A stretch of DNA of 64,000 bases. It comes from Knoellia sinensis KCTC 19936 (GTDB lineage Bacteria; Actinomycetota; Actinomycetes; Actinomycetales; Dermatophilaceae). Positions 1 to 9,337 of the stretch are shown here, one piece after another. The notes under the pieces were generated by a model. The model made no database searches and had not been told where the DNA came from. It saw nothing but the letters and a program-made list of their open reading frames with translations. The stretch covers positions 62,001 to 126,000 of the forward strand of contig NZ_AVPJ01000007.1 of NCBI RefSeq assembly GCF_000768705.1, in the 5' to 3' direction. Position 1 is the first letter of the stretch. Every line of letters starts with the position of its first letter. Position numbers and translations under genes: made by a program.

Positions 1-768
1 GGAACGGGCCTCAGGGGTCAGGCGTCGCCCTGGGTCAGAGGACGTCGTGGCCGGGATGTGGCTCCGTCGGGATCGTCCCGAGTCGCCCTGCCTGGAAGTC
101 CTCGAACGCCTGCATGAGCTCAGCCCTCGTGTTCATCACGAAGGGGCCATAGGCCGCGACGGGCTCGCGGATGGGCTGCCCACCCATGATGTAGAGGTCG
201 AGGCTGGGGCTGCGGCTCTCCTGCGTGTCGTCGGCAGCCACCTCGAGCACAGCACCGGCCCCGAGGACGGCAAGCTGACCCATGTGGATCGGGCGCCGTT
301 CACTCCCCACGGTGCCCCGGCCGGCCAGCGCATAGACCAGGGCGTTGTAGCCGGGGTTCCACGGCAGGCGCACCTGCGCTCCCGGAGCGAGCGTGGCGTG
401 CACGATGCAGATGGGCGTGTGCGTCACACCCGGGCCGCCGTGACCGTCGAGGTCGCCGGCGATGAGCCGCAGGAGCGCACCACCGTCGGGGCTCGACAGG
501 AGGGCGACGTCGCCGCCTCGGATGTCCTGGTAGCGCGGTGGCGACATCTTGAGCGAGCTCGGGAGGTTGACCCACAGCTGGAGTCCGTGGAACAGGCCTC
601 CGCTCAGGACCAACGACTCCGGCGGCGTCTCGATGTGGAGCAGTCCTGAACCTGCGGTCATCCACTGGGTGTCGCCATTGGTGATCTGCCCGCCACCACC
701 GTGCGAGTCCCGGTGCACGAACGTCCCGTCGATGATGTAGGTCACCGTCTCGAACCCGCGGTGCGGGT

Positions 769-774
769 TCCACG
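769..774. other. Left junction core of the integrated element (6 bp)
   Basis: The plus strand reads TCCACG between pirin sequence (GTGCGGGT on the left) and the element end TTATCTGCATG on the right. The right-hand core is GCCACG, so the two cores differ by one base. This is the expected pattern when a tyrosine recombinase exchanges a short core and one end keeps the core brought from the previous site. The assignment depends on reconstructing the pirin codons. Confidence 0.75.
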
Positions 775-785
775 TTATCTGCATG
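775..785 (+). repeat. Left terminal inverted repeat of the element
   Basis: TTATCTGCATG pairs with the inverted copy TTATCTGAATG at the other end (12984-12994). Joined across the 6-bp core in a circle, the ends give CAGATAA, then 6 bp, then TTATCTG. This is the usual layout of a tyrosine-recombinase crossover site, with inverted arms flanking a 6-8 bp spacer. Confidence 0.75.
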
Positions 786-829
786 ATTCGAGGATCGGAT
801 GGGCGGTGACCTCGGGTTTCATCGTTCAC

Positions 830-1025
830 TCGCGTGGAGCCACGTGAGTCACGGGCCGATGAAAGTGGCCGGATGCGTTAAGGGCTTCGCTCGGGCAAGA
901 GCTCATGGAGCAGGTAAAGGCAGAGTAAAAGTTCGCCGTTCAAGTTGCGGGAGAGCAACTCTTGCCTTCACTGTTCTCGCTAGTTGGCCCTGCTGGGGGG
1001 CTGTTCGTAGTTCAGGGGTTGGGCC
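830..1025. promoter_or_regulatory. Upstream region of the rhs gene, with one inverted repeat
   Basis: This stretch lies inside the element and has no convincing gene. It is less GC-rich than its surroundings. At 943-960 a perfect 6-bp inverted repeat, AGTTGC and GCAACT around GGGAGA, lies about 65 bases before the rhs start codon. It could be an operator or a transcript hairpin. No clear -35/-10 pair was recognised. Confidence 0.35.
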
Positions 1026-4000
1026 ATGACGGCTTCCTCAGGTTTCTTCGACCGGTTGTATGTCGGTGGCCTGTTCCGGCCGGCGTTGCGGGGTGTGGCG
1101 TATGCCGCGTCCGCGGCGCTGGTGGTGACGATCGCACCGATCGCGGACGCCACCCCCACGGCCACGGCTGCCGCGGCCCCGGCGGCGAAAGCCCCGGCGG
1201 CGACGGTGTCCTCGCGCCCGGACGCGGTGTCCGCGCGGGTCGCGGCGAAGGCACAAGGCAGCCGGGTCGAGGTCGAGGGGTTGCGGTCGGGGTCGTCGTC
1301 GACGTGGGTGAACCCGGACGGCACCTGGACCACGCAGCAGCATCAGGGCCCGATCCGGTTCAAGGACCCGAAGGCGAAGGACCCGAAGACCGCGGCCTGG
1401 GTGAACGTCAACCTCGATCTGGAGGGCAAGTCGGATGGCACCGCTGGCGCAGTGGGTCACCCGGCCGGGCTGTCCCTGGCCGGCAAGACCGCCGGCGCGG
1501 GCAAGGGTGCGAAGGCGGCGGCTGGGTCTGATGCGGTCGCGGTCGACGAGAAGTCCGGCCGGACCGTCTCCATGGCGTGGCCGGGCGCGTTGCCGACACC
1601 GGTGATCAAGGACGAGTCGGCGACGTACCCGGAGGTGCTGCCGGGGGTGGATTTCGTGGTGCACTCGCGCCGGTCCGGGTTCGAGTCCGATGTGGTCATC
1701 AAGACCGCCGCGGCGCGGGACGCCCTCGTCGCGAAGGCCGGCGAAGGACCGGTGTCGTTCAGCTTCCCGCTCAGGACCAAGGGTTTGATCGCCCGCGCGG
1801 AGAAGGACGGCAGCGTCTCGTTCGTCGACAACAAGGACGCGGTGGTGTCGTCGTTCGCGGCGCCGATGGCGTGGGACGCGAAGGTGGACGCGAAGTCGGG
1901 GAACCGGGTCAACGAGTCCCCGGTGACGATGACCGTGGCGCAGAAGAACCCCGGGAACGCGATGCTGACCGTGACGCCGGATCGGGAGTGGCTGACCGAC
2001 CCGGACCGGGAGTTCCCGGTCACGATCGACCCGACCTACGCGACCGGGACCAGCATCACGACCAGCTTTGACACGTTCGTGTCGAAGTCGTGGGCGGAGT
2101 CGACGACGCCGCAGACGATGACCGAGCTGCGGGTCGGCACCTACAACGGCGGCGCCGACGTCGCCCGCTCGTACCTGAACTTCCCCATTGCCGGGATGCA
2201 GGGCAAGGACATCACCGCGGCCTCGCTGAGCTTGTACGAGTTCCATTCGTTCTCGTGCACCGCGATGCCAGTGACGGCGCACAACTCCGGTGCGGCCGGA
2301 ACCTCCACGACGTGGGGGAACCAGCCCACCCAGTATGCGCTGGCCGGATCCGTGTCGGTTGCGAAGGGCGCCACCGGATGCGCCGCCGGGCGGATCTCGG
2401 TGCCGATCACCCCGGTCGCGCAGGGCTGGGCGTCCTCGGGTGCCGCGAATGGGTCGTTGAAGCTGTCGGCGTCGGAGACGAACAACAACGGGTGGAAGAA
2501 GTTCTACTCCCTGGAGTCCAGTTCGGACCCGTACGTCACATACACGTACAACCGGAAGCCGAACGCGGCCGCCCTGCCCACTGTGGCGGGGGCGAACACG
2601 TACACCGTCCCGGGGACGAGCACGTCGTACGTGTTCACCAGGGACACCAAGCCGGCGTTTGAGTCGTCGGCGACCGACCCGGACGCCTCCAAGGTGCGGG
2701 TCACGTTCGAGGTCCACAAGGACACCAGCGGTGCCGCCGCCTCACGCGTCACCTCGTGCGAGACGCCTCTGGGGAACTCGGCCGCGACGGTGTCGTGCGA
2801 GGTCCCGGCCGCGTTGGCGCAGAACACCTCGTCGCAGCCGGCCTGGTACGTGCGGGCCGCGGTCCGCGACGAGCGGGGCCTGTGGAACGGGACGTGGTCG
2901 CCGTGGCGCACCTTCTACCTGCAGACGGGCGCCCCACCGGCGGCGGCGGTGTCCTGCGACCGCGGGTACGCCGCGGGGACGTGGACCGACACGGACCCGA
3001 CCGGTGAGGTCACCTGCACGGTGACCGCGGCCGGTGTCAATGGCGGCTACTCCGCCCCGGGCTACCTCGACCTCACCGTCGACGGCGTCGCCCAGCCCGA
3101 ACCGCTGCGGATCACCGCCACCAACGACACCACGAAGGTGCACTTCACCAAGAAGTACCCGGCTTCGGCGCGCGGGTATCACGAGATCACGGTGACCCCG
3201 ATCGGGCGGTCCCTGGTGCCCGGTCCGACGACCACGCACGGGTTCGGGTGGGGTGCCGCGTCCATGACGGTCCCGACTGACGGCACCACGTCGTCCGGGA
3301 AGATCAAGGTCGACGCCGGCGGCGCCCCGCGCGGGTCCGCGACGGCGGTGTCGGCGAAGGTGCAGTGGCGGGTCGCCGGGTCCGGCAACGAAACCACCGG
3401 CTGGACCGACGCCGCCGCCGGGGAGACGGTTATCACCCCGGGGTCGACGACCGTCCCGGCCGAGTACAAGAACAGAATCTTCGACCTCACCACGGCTGTG
3501 CGGGAGGCGGGGGCGTCCGCGGACATCCCGTCCCGGACCCCGGTCCGTCTCGACGTGCAGGTGTGCTTCATCTACAGCGGCGGGTCGGGTGCCGGCACGC
3601 AGTGCACCTGGTCCCAGTCCCCGGTGACGGTGACCAGGCTGCCGCACGCGTTTGGGGCCGGGTACCCGGTCGCCGACGCCGGGGTCGGGCAGGTTGCCCA
3701 GTACACCGGTGAGGTGTCCCTGTCCGGGACCGACGTGTCCGTGCCCGGGTACACCGGTGACATCTCCATCTCCCGCTCCCACACCTCCTTCGCCGGAGAC
3801 GGGTCCGTGACGAACTGGCCGTCCGACCCGGTGACGGGTGTGTTCGGGCCCGGGTTCACCGCCAACCTCGACGGCGGCGAGGCCGGCCTGGCCGGGCTGA
3901 CCGTGGTCGACAACACCGGCGTCGACGGCTCGATCGTGTTCATGGACGAGGAGGGCGAGCCGCTGGTCTATGTGAACCCGGCCGGGACCCGCACCTACCC

Positions 4001-7000
4001 CGCCGCGGGCACCACCTACGACGCAGGCACGGATGACACCGAGGATTCCGGCACCCTGCTCAAGCTCACCGGCACCGGCACGTCCACGGTGCTCACGTTG
4101 ACGGAGGAGGACGGGACCGCGACCACCTGGAAGCCGCTTGCCGCACCGTCGACGGCGTCGGCGACGGTGTGGAAGCCGGACACGATCAGCGAACCCGGCC
4201 AGACCGGGAAGACCACGTTCGGTCACGACGCGACCGGGCGGGTGACCCGGATCGTCGCCCCCGTCCCGGACGGCCTCGCGGGCTCGTCCTGCCCCACCAG
4301 CGGGCCCCTGGTCAAGGGGTGCCGCGCCCTCGACGTCGCCTACGCCACGACCATGACCGCGACCGGCACCACACCGGGTGACTTCACCGGGCGGGTCAAG
4401 TCGGTCACGGCGCAACTGTGGGACCCGGCCACGTCGTCGATGAAGCCCACCGTCGTCGCGGTCTACGACTACGACATGTCGGGGCGCCTCGTGCGCGTCA
4501 CCGACCCGCGCTCGGGGCTCGGCACCACCTACACCTGGTCCGGTGCCACGACCCGGATCGCGTCCGTCGCCTCCGCTGGCTTGGCGGCGACCAAGCTCAC
4601 CTATGACACGGGCGGTCGCCTCACCCAAGTCGCGAAGGAAGCCCCGGCCGCCGGTGGCGCCGACGTCACCACCAGCCGGTACGTCTACGACGTCCCCACC
4701 TCCGGCAGTGGGCTGCCGACCGTCGACGACGCCGACACGGCGTACCGGCAGGCCAAGGAACCGGTGACCGGGTTCGCGGTCTTCGGGCAGGACTACACCG
4801 GCCCCACCAGCGGGGGCGGGACGGACTGGACCTACGCGGACCTGTCCTACGTCGACGACCTCGGGTACACGGTCAACACCGCCTCCTACGGCGTCAACAG
4901 GTGGCTGATCACCTCCACCGACTACGACGCCCACGACAACGTCATCCGCACCCTCGACGCGTCCGCCGCGCAGACCGCCCGGGACAACCCGGCCTGGAGC
5001 GTCGACCAGGTCAACGCGCTCTCCACCCAAACCGTGTTCAACGCCGAGGAGAAGAACGCCGCCGGCGAGGTCATCCTCCCCGCCGGGTCCCGCGTCACCG
5101 ACACGTTCGCGCCCGCCCGCACCGTGTCGCTGGCCGACGGCACCACCGTCCCGGCGCGACCGCACACCCGCACCCTGTACGACGAGGGCGCACCCAACGG
5201 CGGGATCAACCCCGCCACCGGGCAGCGGTACTCCCTGGCCACGACCGAAACCACGGGTGTCTCGGACGCGGTCGCGGCATCGGGCGCGACCGACCTCGAG
5301 GTCCACTCCACCACCAAGACCGAGTACGGCAAGCACGACACCGCCGACGCCACCGAAGGCGACGGGTGGGCCCTCGGGACCGCGACCCGCACCACCACCG
5401 TCAAGCCCGGCGACAGCGCTGGGAACATCGTCAAGAGCACCCGGTACGACACGATGGGTCGGGTCACCGACACCCGCCAACCCCTCTCCAACGGTAACGA
5501 TGCCGGGGCGACCAAGACCGCCTACTACACGGTCGCGGCCCAGGGCGCACCGAACGCCGCGTGTGGTGGGAGGCCGGAGTGGGCCGGTCTGACCTGCCGC
5601 ACCCACCCGGCCGCCCAGCCGGCCGGGACCACCCTGCCCGACAGCGCCACGACCGGGTACTCGATGTGGCTCAAGCCGACCAGCGAGGTCGAAACCTCCG
5701 GGTCCTCGACCCGCACCACCACCACGACGTATGACGCTGCCGAACGCGCCGTCTCCTCGAAGGTGGTCGCGTCCGGGATCACCGGCTCCACGGCTCGTCC
5801 GGGGACGTACACCAAGTACGACACCACCACCGGGCTCGTCATCTACACCGGGCACCTCAACGCCGGCGGCACCGATGCCGACGGGACCGGCCGCACCACG
5901 AACACGCACGACCGGTGGGGACGGGTCACGAGCCAGTCCGGGGACGCCGGCCCGGTCACCACCGCCTACGACGCGGCCGGCCGGGTCAAGACCGTCACCG
6001 ACGCCAAGGGCACCACCACCTACGGGTACGACGGCGACGGTGAGCGCCGTGGTCTGACCACGTCCCTGACGGTCACCCGCGGCGGCACCGCCGGGAGCCT
6101 GACCTACGGTGCCACGTATGACGCCGACGGGAACATGACCCGCCAGACGCTGCCCGGCCAGCTCACCCAGGTCACCACGTACGACGAAGCCGGTGAGGCG
6201 GTCGGGTTGCAGTACCTCGGCCAGGTCACCCCCGTGACCGAGACCATCGACCCCGACACCGGCGAGACCACCTGGACCCCCGGCACCCCGGTGCAGGACC
6301 AGCCGTGGCTCACCTGGTCGACCGTCAACGACGCCGCCGGCCGGGCCCGGTTCGAAGCCACCGGCACCGGTGCCGCGTTCGACAACGGCAACGGGGTCGC
6401 CACCATCGACGACGTCACCGACTGGACCGCCGACGCGGCCGGGCAGGCCTCCAGCTACGGGCGGGAGTACCGGTACGACTTCGCCGGACGCCTCAGTTCT
6501 GTCGAGGACGCCTCCTCGGCGCTCGACCCGGGCGCCGGTGAGCTGGTCGCCTCGTGTGCGACAAGGGCGTACACGTTCGACAAGAACGGGCGTCGCACCC
6601 AGCTCGCCACCACCACGCGCGCCGGCGGCGACTGCACCGCCACCGGCACCTCGACGACCGTGGCCACGACCGGGTACGACGATGCGGACCGCCCCACCAC
6701 CGGCAAGGGCGGCGCCGGCACCTACGTCTACGACACCTTCGGGCGGCAAACCACCCTCCCCGCCGTCGACGCCCCCGACCCGACCAAGGGCAACATCACC
6801 CTCGGCTACTACGACGACGACCAACCCCGCACCGTCGCCCAGGGCGGGACGTCGACGACGTTCACCCTCGACGCGAGCGGGCGACGGTCCGTCCAGACCA
6901 CGACCGACCCGTCCGGGACCACTACGACCACCCGGCGGTACACCGACGACGGCGACAACCCCGCCTGGATCGACACCACCGGACCCCAGGGTTCGTCGAC

Positions 7001-7877
7001 GACTAGGTTCACCGAGTCCCTCGGCGGCGACCTGTCCGCCACCATCAACGACGACGGCGGCCTGTCCCTGTCCCTCGCCAACCCGCACGGCGATGTTGTC
7101 ACGACCGTCGACATTCCGGCCGCCCAAACCAGCGACACCGCGGCGACCGCGGTCACCGGCTGGGCCGCCTACGACGAGCACGGCAACAAGGCCTCCGCCG
7201 CGGATGTGGATGCGGTCGACGGGCCCCTCGGGTACGGCTGGCTCGGTGCCAAACAACGCGCCACCAGTACCGCCACCGCCGGGCTCACCCTCATGGGGGT
7301 GCGGTTCTACAACGCGGCACGAGGACTCTTCACGTCACTCGACCCGGTCCCCGGCGGCAACGACACCGCCTACAACTACCCCAACGACCCCATCAATGAA
7401 TCCGACACCGACGGACAGTGGAAGAAATGGAAGAAGTGGGGTCGGAACATCATGAGGTGGGGTGCCGGTAACTCGCGGAGCGCACGGTGGTTCCGAGGAG
7501 CATGCGGGTGGGCTCCGGGACTCGCGGGAACGGCCTGTGGTGCGTACCTTGCTGGATCCTACGCTTACTCCGGAAACCGGCGCCAAGCGGGTCGTTGGGC
7601 CATTAACGCCGCTGCATCGGCGTTTGGTGGCGGTCTGGTGAGCCGCGGCCTGACGCGAGGCCTCTGGGTCGCAAAGAGTTACAAGGCAAGCCGGAGGCTG
7701 TCGAAGAAGTCGCGGCGGTTCGGTGTGCTGCGCAGTGCGCGGTACATGTCCGCCCATGTTCACGGACTGGCGGCTAGCGGCGCCTCCAACCACGGCTACA
7801 GCGCATGGAATCGGAGGAGTTACCGGAACGCTTCCCGGAAGAGCTGGCGCCCTCGCGTCAACAGAGGCCTCCGTTGA
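1026..7877 (+). CDS. Secreted RHS/YD-repeat polymorphic toxin with DNRLRE-like domain
   Basis: This 2,283-residue protein begins with a basic segment and a hydrophobic stretch ending near ADA (residues about 20-42), which looks like a Sec signal peptide. A DNRLRE-like cell-wall domain spans about residues 335-505. A long YD-repeat RHS shell follows, about 1055-2130, closing with the conserved core ending RFYNAARGLFTSLDP and DTDGQ. The last 152 residues (from about 2132) are a variable tip with no recognised fold. The tip is rich in Arg, Lys, Gly and Trp, and its DNA is visibly less GC-rich than the core. In this family the shell encloses a C-terminal toxin released against neighbouring cells. 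The toxic activity here is unknown. The ATG follows only a weak purine-rich site. The gene is the main cargo of the transposon. Confidence 0.9.
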   Translation: MTASSGFFDRLYVGGLFRPALRGVAYAASAALVVTIAPIADATPTATAAAAPAAKAPAATVSSRPDAVSARVAAKAQGSRVEVEGLRSGSSSTWVNPDGTWTTQQHQGPIRFKDPKAKDPKTAAWVNVNLDLEGKSDGTAGAVGHPAGLSLAGKTAGAGKGAKAAAGSDAVAVDEKSGRTVSMAWPGALPTPVIKDESATYPEVLPGVDFVVHSRRSGFESDVVIKTAAARDALVAKAGEGPVSFSFPLRTKGLIARAEKDGSVSFVDNKDAVVSSFAAPMAWDAKVDAKSGNRVNESPVTMTVAQKNPGNAMLTVTPDREWLTDPDREFPVTIDPTYATGTSITTSFDTFVSKSWAESTTPQTMTELRVGTYNGGADVARSYLNFPIAGMQGKDITAASLSLYEFHSFSCTAMPVTAHNSGAAGTSTTWGNQPTQYALAGSVSVAKGATGCAAGRISVPITPVAQGWASSGAANGSLKLSASETNNNGWKKFYSLESSSDPYVTYTYNRKPNAAALPTVAGANTYTVPGTSTSYVFTRDTKPAFESSATDPDASKVRVTFEVHKDTSGAAASRVTSCETPLGNSAATVSCEVPAALAQNTSSQPAWYVRAAVRDERGLWNGTWSPWRTFYLQTGAPPAAAVSCDRGYAAGTWTDTDPTGEVTCTVTAAGVNGGYSAPGYLDLTVDGVAQPEPLRITATNDTTKVHFTKKYPASARGYHEITVTPIGRSLVPGPTTTHGFGWGAASMTVPTDGTTSSGKIKVDAGGAPRGSATAVSAKVQWRVAGSGNETTGWTDAAAGETVITPGSTTVPAEYKNRIFDLTTAVREAGASADIPSRTPVRLDVQVCFIYSGGSGAGTQCTWSQSPVTVTRLPHAFGAGYPVADAGVGQVAQYTGEVSLSGTDVSVPGYTGDISISRSHTSFAGDGSVTNWPSDPVTGVFGPGFTANLDGGEAGLAGLTVVDNTGVDGSIVFMDEEGEPLVYVNPAGTRTYPAAGTTYDAGTDDTEDSGTLLKLTGTGTSTVLTLTEEDGTATTWKPLAAPSTASATVWKPDTISEPGQTGKTTFGHDATGRVTRIVAPVPDGLAGSSCPTSGPLVKGCRALDVAYATTMTATGTTPGDFTGRVKSVTAQLWDPATSSMKPTVVAVYDYDMSGRLVRVTDPRSGLGTTYTWSGATTRIASVASAGLAATKLTYDTGGRLTQVAKEAPAAGGADVTTSRYVYDVPTSGSGLPTVDDADTAYRQAKEPVTGFAVFGQDYTGPTSGGGTDWTYADLSYVDDLGYTVNTASYGVNRWLITSTDYDAHDNVIRTLDASAAQTARDNPAWSVDQVNALSTQTVFNAEEKNAAGEVILPAGSRVTDTFAPARTVSLADGTTVPARPHTRTLYDEGAPNGGINPATGQRYSLATTETTGVSDAVAASGATDLEVHSTTKTEYGKHDTADATEGDGWALGTATRTTTVKPGDSAGNIVKSTRYDTMGRVTDTRQPLSNGNDAGATKTAYYTVAAQGAPNAACGGRPEWAGLTCRTHPAAQPAGTTLPDSATTGYSMWLKPTSEVETSGSSTRTTTTTYDAAERAVSSKVVASGITGSTARPGTYTKYDTTTGLVIYTGHLNAGGTDADGTGRTTNTHDRWGRVTSQSGDAGPVTTAYDAAGRVKTVTDAKGTTTYGYDGDGERRGLTTSLTVTRGGTAGSLTYGATYDADGNMTRQTLPGQLTQVTTYDEAGEAVGLQYLGQVTPVTETIDPDTGETTWTPGTPVQDQPWLTWSTVNDAAGRARFEATGTGAAFDNGNGVATIDDVTDWTADAAGQASSYGREYRYDFAGRLSSVEDASSALDPGAGELVASCATRAYTFDKNGRRTQLATTTRAGGDCTATGTSTTVATTGYDDADRPTTGKGGAGTYVYDTFGRQTTLPAVDAPDPTKGNITLGYYDDDQPRTVAQGGTSTTFTLDASGRRSVQTTTDPSGTTTTTRRYTDDGDNPAWIDTTGPQGSSTTRFTESLGGDLSATINDDGGLSLSLANPHGDVVTTVDIPAAQTSDTAATAVTGWAAYDEHGNKASAADVDAVDGPLGYGWLGAKQRATSTATAGLTLMGVRFYNAARGLFTSLDPVPGGNDTAYNYPNDPINESDTDGQWKKWKKWGRNIMRWGAGNSRSARWFRGACGWAPGLAGTACGAYLAGSYAYSGNRRQAGRWAINAAASAFGGGLVSRGLTRGLWVAKSYKASRRLSKKSRRFGVLRSARYMSAHVHGLAASGASNHGYSAWNRRSYRNASRKSWRPRVNRGLR

Positions 7878-8419
7878 ACAGCAGCGACGCACAGGTGCTT
7901 CCCGATGGACTTCTGGGGGCAGTTTGGGGCTCCTGGCCCTTTCTTGGGATCGCCATCGCTGGACTGCTAGGCGCGGGCCGACCGGTTAGCGAGGATGCGC
8001 TCCTGTTTTCGGCGGTGTTCTTAGGTTGTGGGCTGATCAGGGCGGGCCTGTGGCTACGACATCGACGGCGTAACCGCGTCGTCGTTCGTCGCGATCACAT
8101 CAGCATCGTTTCAGGTGGTCAGGCGGTCGACGTCGACCTTGCTGATGTGGTGTCGGCGGAATGGTGGTTTGGTCATCCATCGACCACATTCGACAGGATG
8201 CGGGACTACGCCATGCTGACTCTTGAGGCTCACGGCGAAGAACTAATCGTCGATCTGCTTCTATCGCGAGTCTCTGAGCAGAGGCGAGCTCTGACCGTCT
8301 TGGGTGCCGCGATGCCTACCGTCCCGTGGCGTGTCGGCTGGTCGACGGTTGGTGACAAGACCGTGGTCTGGGATCCAGGCATGAGCCCTAAGCCACCAAC
8401 ACGCGCCTTTCACGGGTAG
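7874..8419 (+). CDS. Small membrane protein, candidate immunity partner of the RHS toxin
   Basis: I do not recognise the family. The chosen TTG start at 7874 overlaps the rhs stop codon (TTGA) and has AGAGG six bases upstream, suggesting coupled translation. An in-frame ATG at 7805 lies inside rhs and has no ribosome site. The 181-residue product has two predicted membrane segments near the N-terminus. A basic patch (RHRRR) and a soluble domain of about 110 residues with alternating hydrophobic residues follow, perhaps PH-like. RHS toxin genes are usually followed directly by the gene that protects the producer. Position, overlap and low GC similar to the toxin tip suggest that role, but no sequence motif proves it. 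Confidence 0.6.
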   Translation: MNSSDAQVLPDGLLGAVWGSWPFLGIAIAGLLGAGRPVSEDALLFSAVFLGCGLIRAGLWLRHRRRNRVVVRRDHISIVSGGQAVDVDLADVVSAEWWFGHPSTTFDRMRDYAMLTLEAHGEELIVDLLLSRVSEQRRALTVLGAAMPTVPWRVGWSTVGDKTVVWDPGMSPKPPTRAFHG

Positions 8420-8743
8420 GTCTTCGCCGTTCGTGAACAATCCGGCGTGGCATCCACCGGGGGAGTCGTCCCGTCTGTCTCCAGCCGTTCTGCGGGCCTG
8501 GCCGGTCACCCAGTTCGGAAGTGCGAACACAGACCACATCCTCGGCCGGGCCCGGTTCGAGCCAACCGGCACACCGCTCGAAGAGTTCCTCCAGGTGGGT
8601 AGGTTGGACGCTTCAATCAGCTGCAACCAGTCCAGAACGACACCTCATGAGCCGCAACATCTATTCGACTCGCCATGGTTCTCGTGCTATCCGAATGTCG
8701 AAACCGGTATAGCCACGGTGAGTCGCATTGCCACCGACGCGGT
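8420..8743. other. Non-coding stretch between cargo and recombinase operon
   Basis: This 324-base stretch has no recognised gene. An open frame (8433-8828, plus strand) resembles no family known to me and runs into the helper gene on the other strand. Within it, 8544-8560 is identical to 6339-6355 of rhs, and the same frame there gives GRARFEPTGT against GRARFEATGT. It may therefore include a scrap of decayed rhs sequence. No terminator or promoter was obvious. Confidence 0.4.
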
Positions 8744-9337
8744 CTACGCACGATCTGCCAAGGGGGAACTGACTACTCCGGAAAGCCGGGACAAATCTCT
8801 CATGAGTAGCCGATTGGCGTCCGATTGAGCTTGGACCTGCGCTGCTAGTTCTTGGTTTTCGTCGGTCAACCGCCGGAGTTGCGGGCCGGTCTCCTCCCGC
8901 TCTCGATTCAGTGCCGCGACGGCCCCTTCGAGGTCGTGGATGCGTTCGACGAGTTCCGCTTGGGAATGCGTGCTGACTTCGGCGCCGAGCGATTCCTGGA
9001 GTCGTCGCCGGAGACGTGCGACCTCATGCTGCGCATCCTTCAGGTGTTCCCTGGCCAACGCAAGGTCGGTGCGGAGCCCCACAACTGTGGCAGCGTCCAC
9101 CGCGCCTGGCTGGGCTTGAGCCGATTGTTGGGCACGGGTGATTGCGGCGTCCACGACAGCACGAAGCTCGGGCACCTTGTAGACCATGTGGGTGCTGACT
9201 CGTGCGCGCGCGGTGATGGAGGCCCGGGTGATCACGCCACCTTCGGCTTCGATTTCCTCGATGGCGCGCAGGACCCGGCCACGTTTGACCGCGCTGTCAC
9301 GGCGGCGGGCCTCTGCCATGGGGGCGGTCTCAGGCAT
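8744..9337 (-). CDS. DUF6262 / TnpC-like helper of the transposon
   Basis: The 197-residue product has an N-terminal region that looks helix-turn-helix-like (ITRASITARARVSTHMVYK, residues about 36-54). A long Leu/Arg/Glu-rich segment that should form a coiled coil follows (about 90-180). DUF6262 proteins accompany paired tyrosine recombinases in Tn554-like elements. In Tn554 the corresponding small gene, tnpC, affects transposition frequency and orientation. The ATG overlaps the end of the upstream recombinase gene by 8 bases and has AAGGAG six bases upstream, so it is the last gene of the three-gene operon. Confidence 0.8.
   Translation of the reverse strand: MPETAPMAEARRRDSAVKRGRVLRAIEEIEAEGGVITRASITARARVSTHMVYKVPELRAVVDAAITRAQQSAQAQPGAVDAATVVGLRTDLALAREHLKDAQHEVARLRRRLQESLGAEVSTHSQAELVERIHDLEGAVAALNREREETGPQLRRLTDENQELAAQVQAQSDANRLLMRDLSRLSGVVSSPLADRA

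Larger units (their letters stand above)
35..829 (-). pseudogene. Pirin-family protein, C-terminal fragment (split by mobile element)
   Basis: This is the C-terminal 244 residues of a pirin, a bicupin protein of the iron-binding/quercetinase-like family. The motifs NPHRGFETVTY and later HIE match pirin metal-site regions. A pirin needs about 80 more residues before this point, and those lie at 13001-13235 on the same strand. The open frame begins with a GTG at 829, but residues 1-18 or so are read from element sequence and do not resemble pirin. Host sequence resumes at about 768. The first metal-site His of the usual HPHRG is Asn here (AAC). The N-side junction indicates that the uninterrupted codon was CAC. 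The fragment could be translated but lacks its first beta strands, so it is probably non-functional. Confidence 0.9.

Noticed and set aside
827-829. GTG at 829 as the true start of a short pirin
   Set aside because: The first 18 or so codons are element sequence. The missing N-terminal segment of the same gene is present at 13001-13235, so this is a truncated half and not a short pirin.
2742-7256. Very long open frame antisense to rhs
   Set aside because: It is an artefact of the high GC third-position bias opposite a real gene. Its translation is low-complexity Gly/Arg/Val and has no family features, while the plus-strand frame has clear RHS motifs.
8433-8828. Open frame of 131 codons after the candidate immunity gene
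   Set aside because: It has no recognisable family or convincing ribosome site, and it overlaps the TnpC-like gene on the other strand. At most it contains a scrap of rhs-like sequence.
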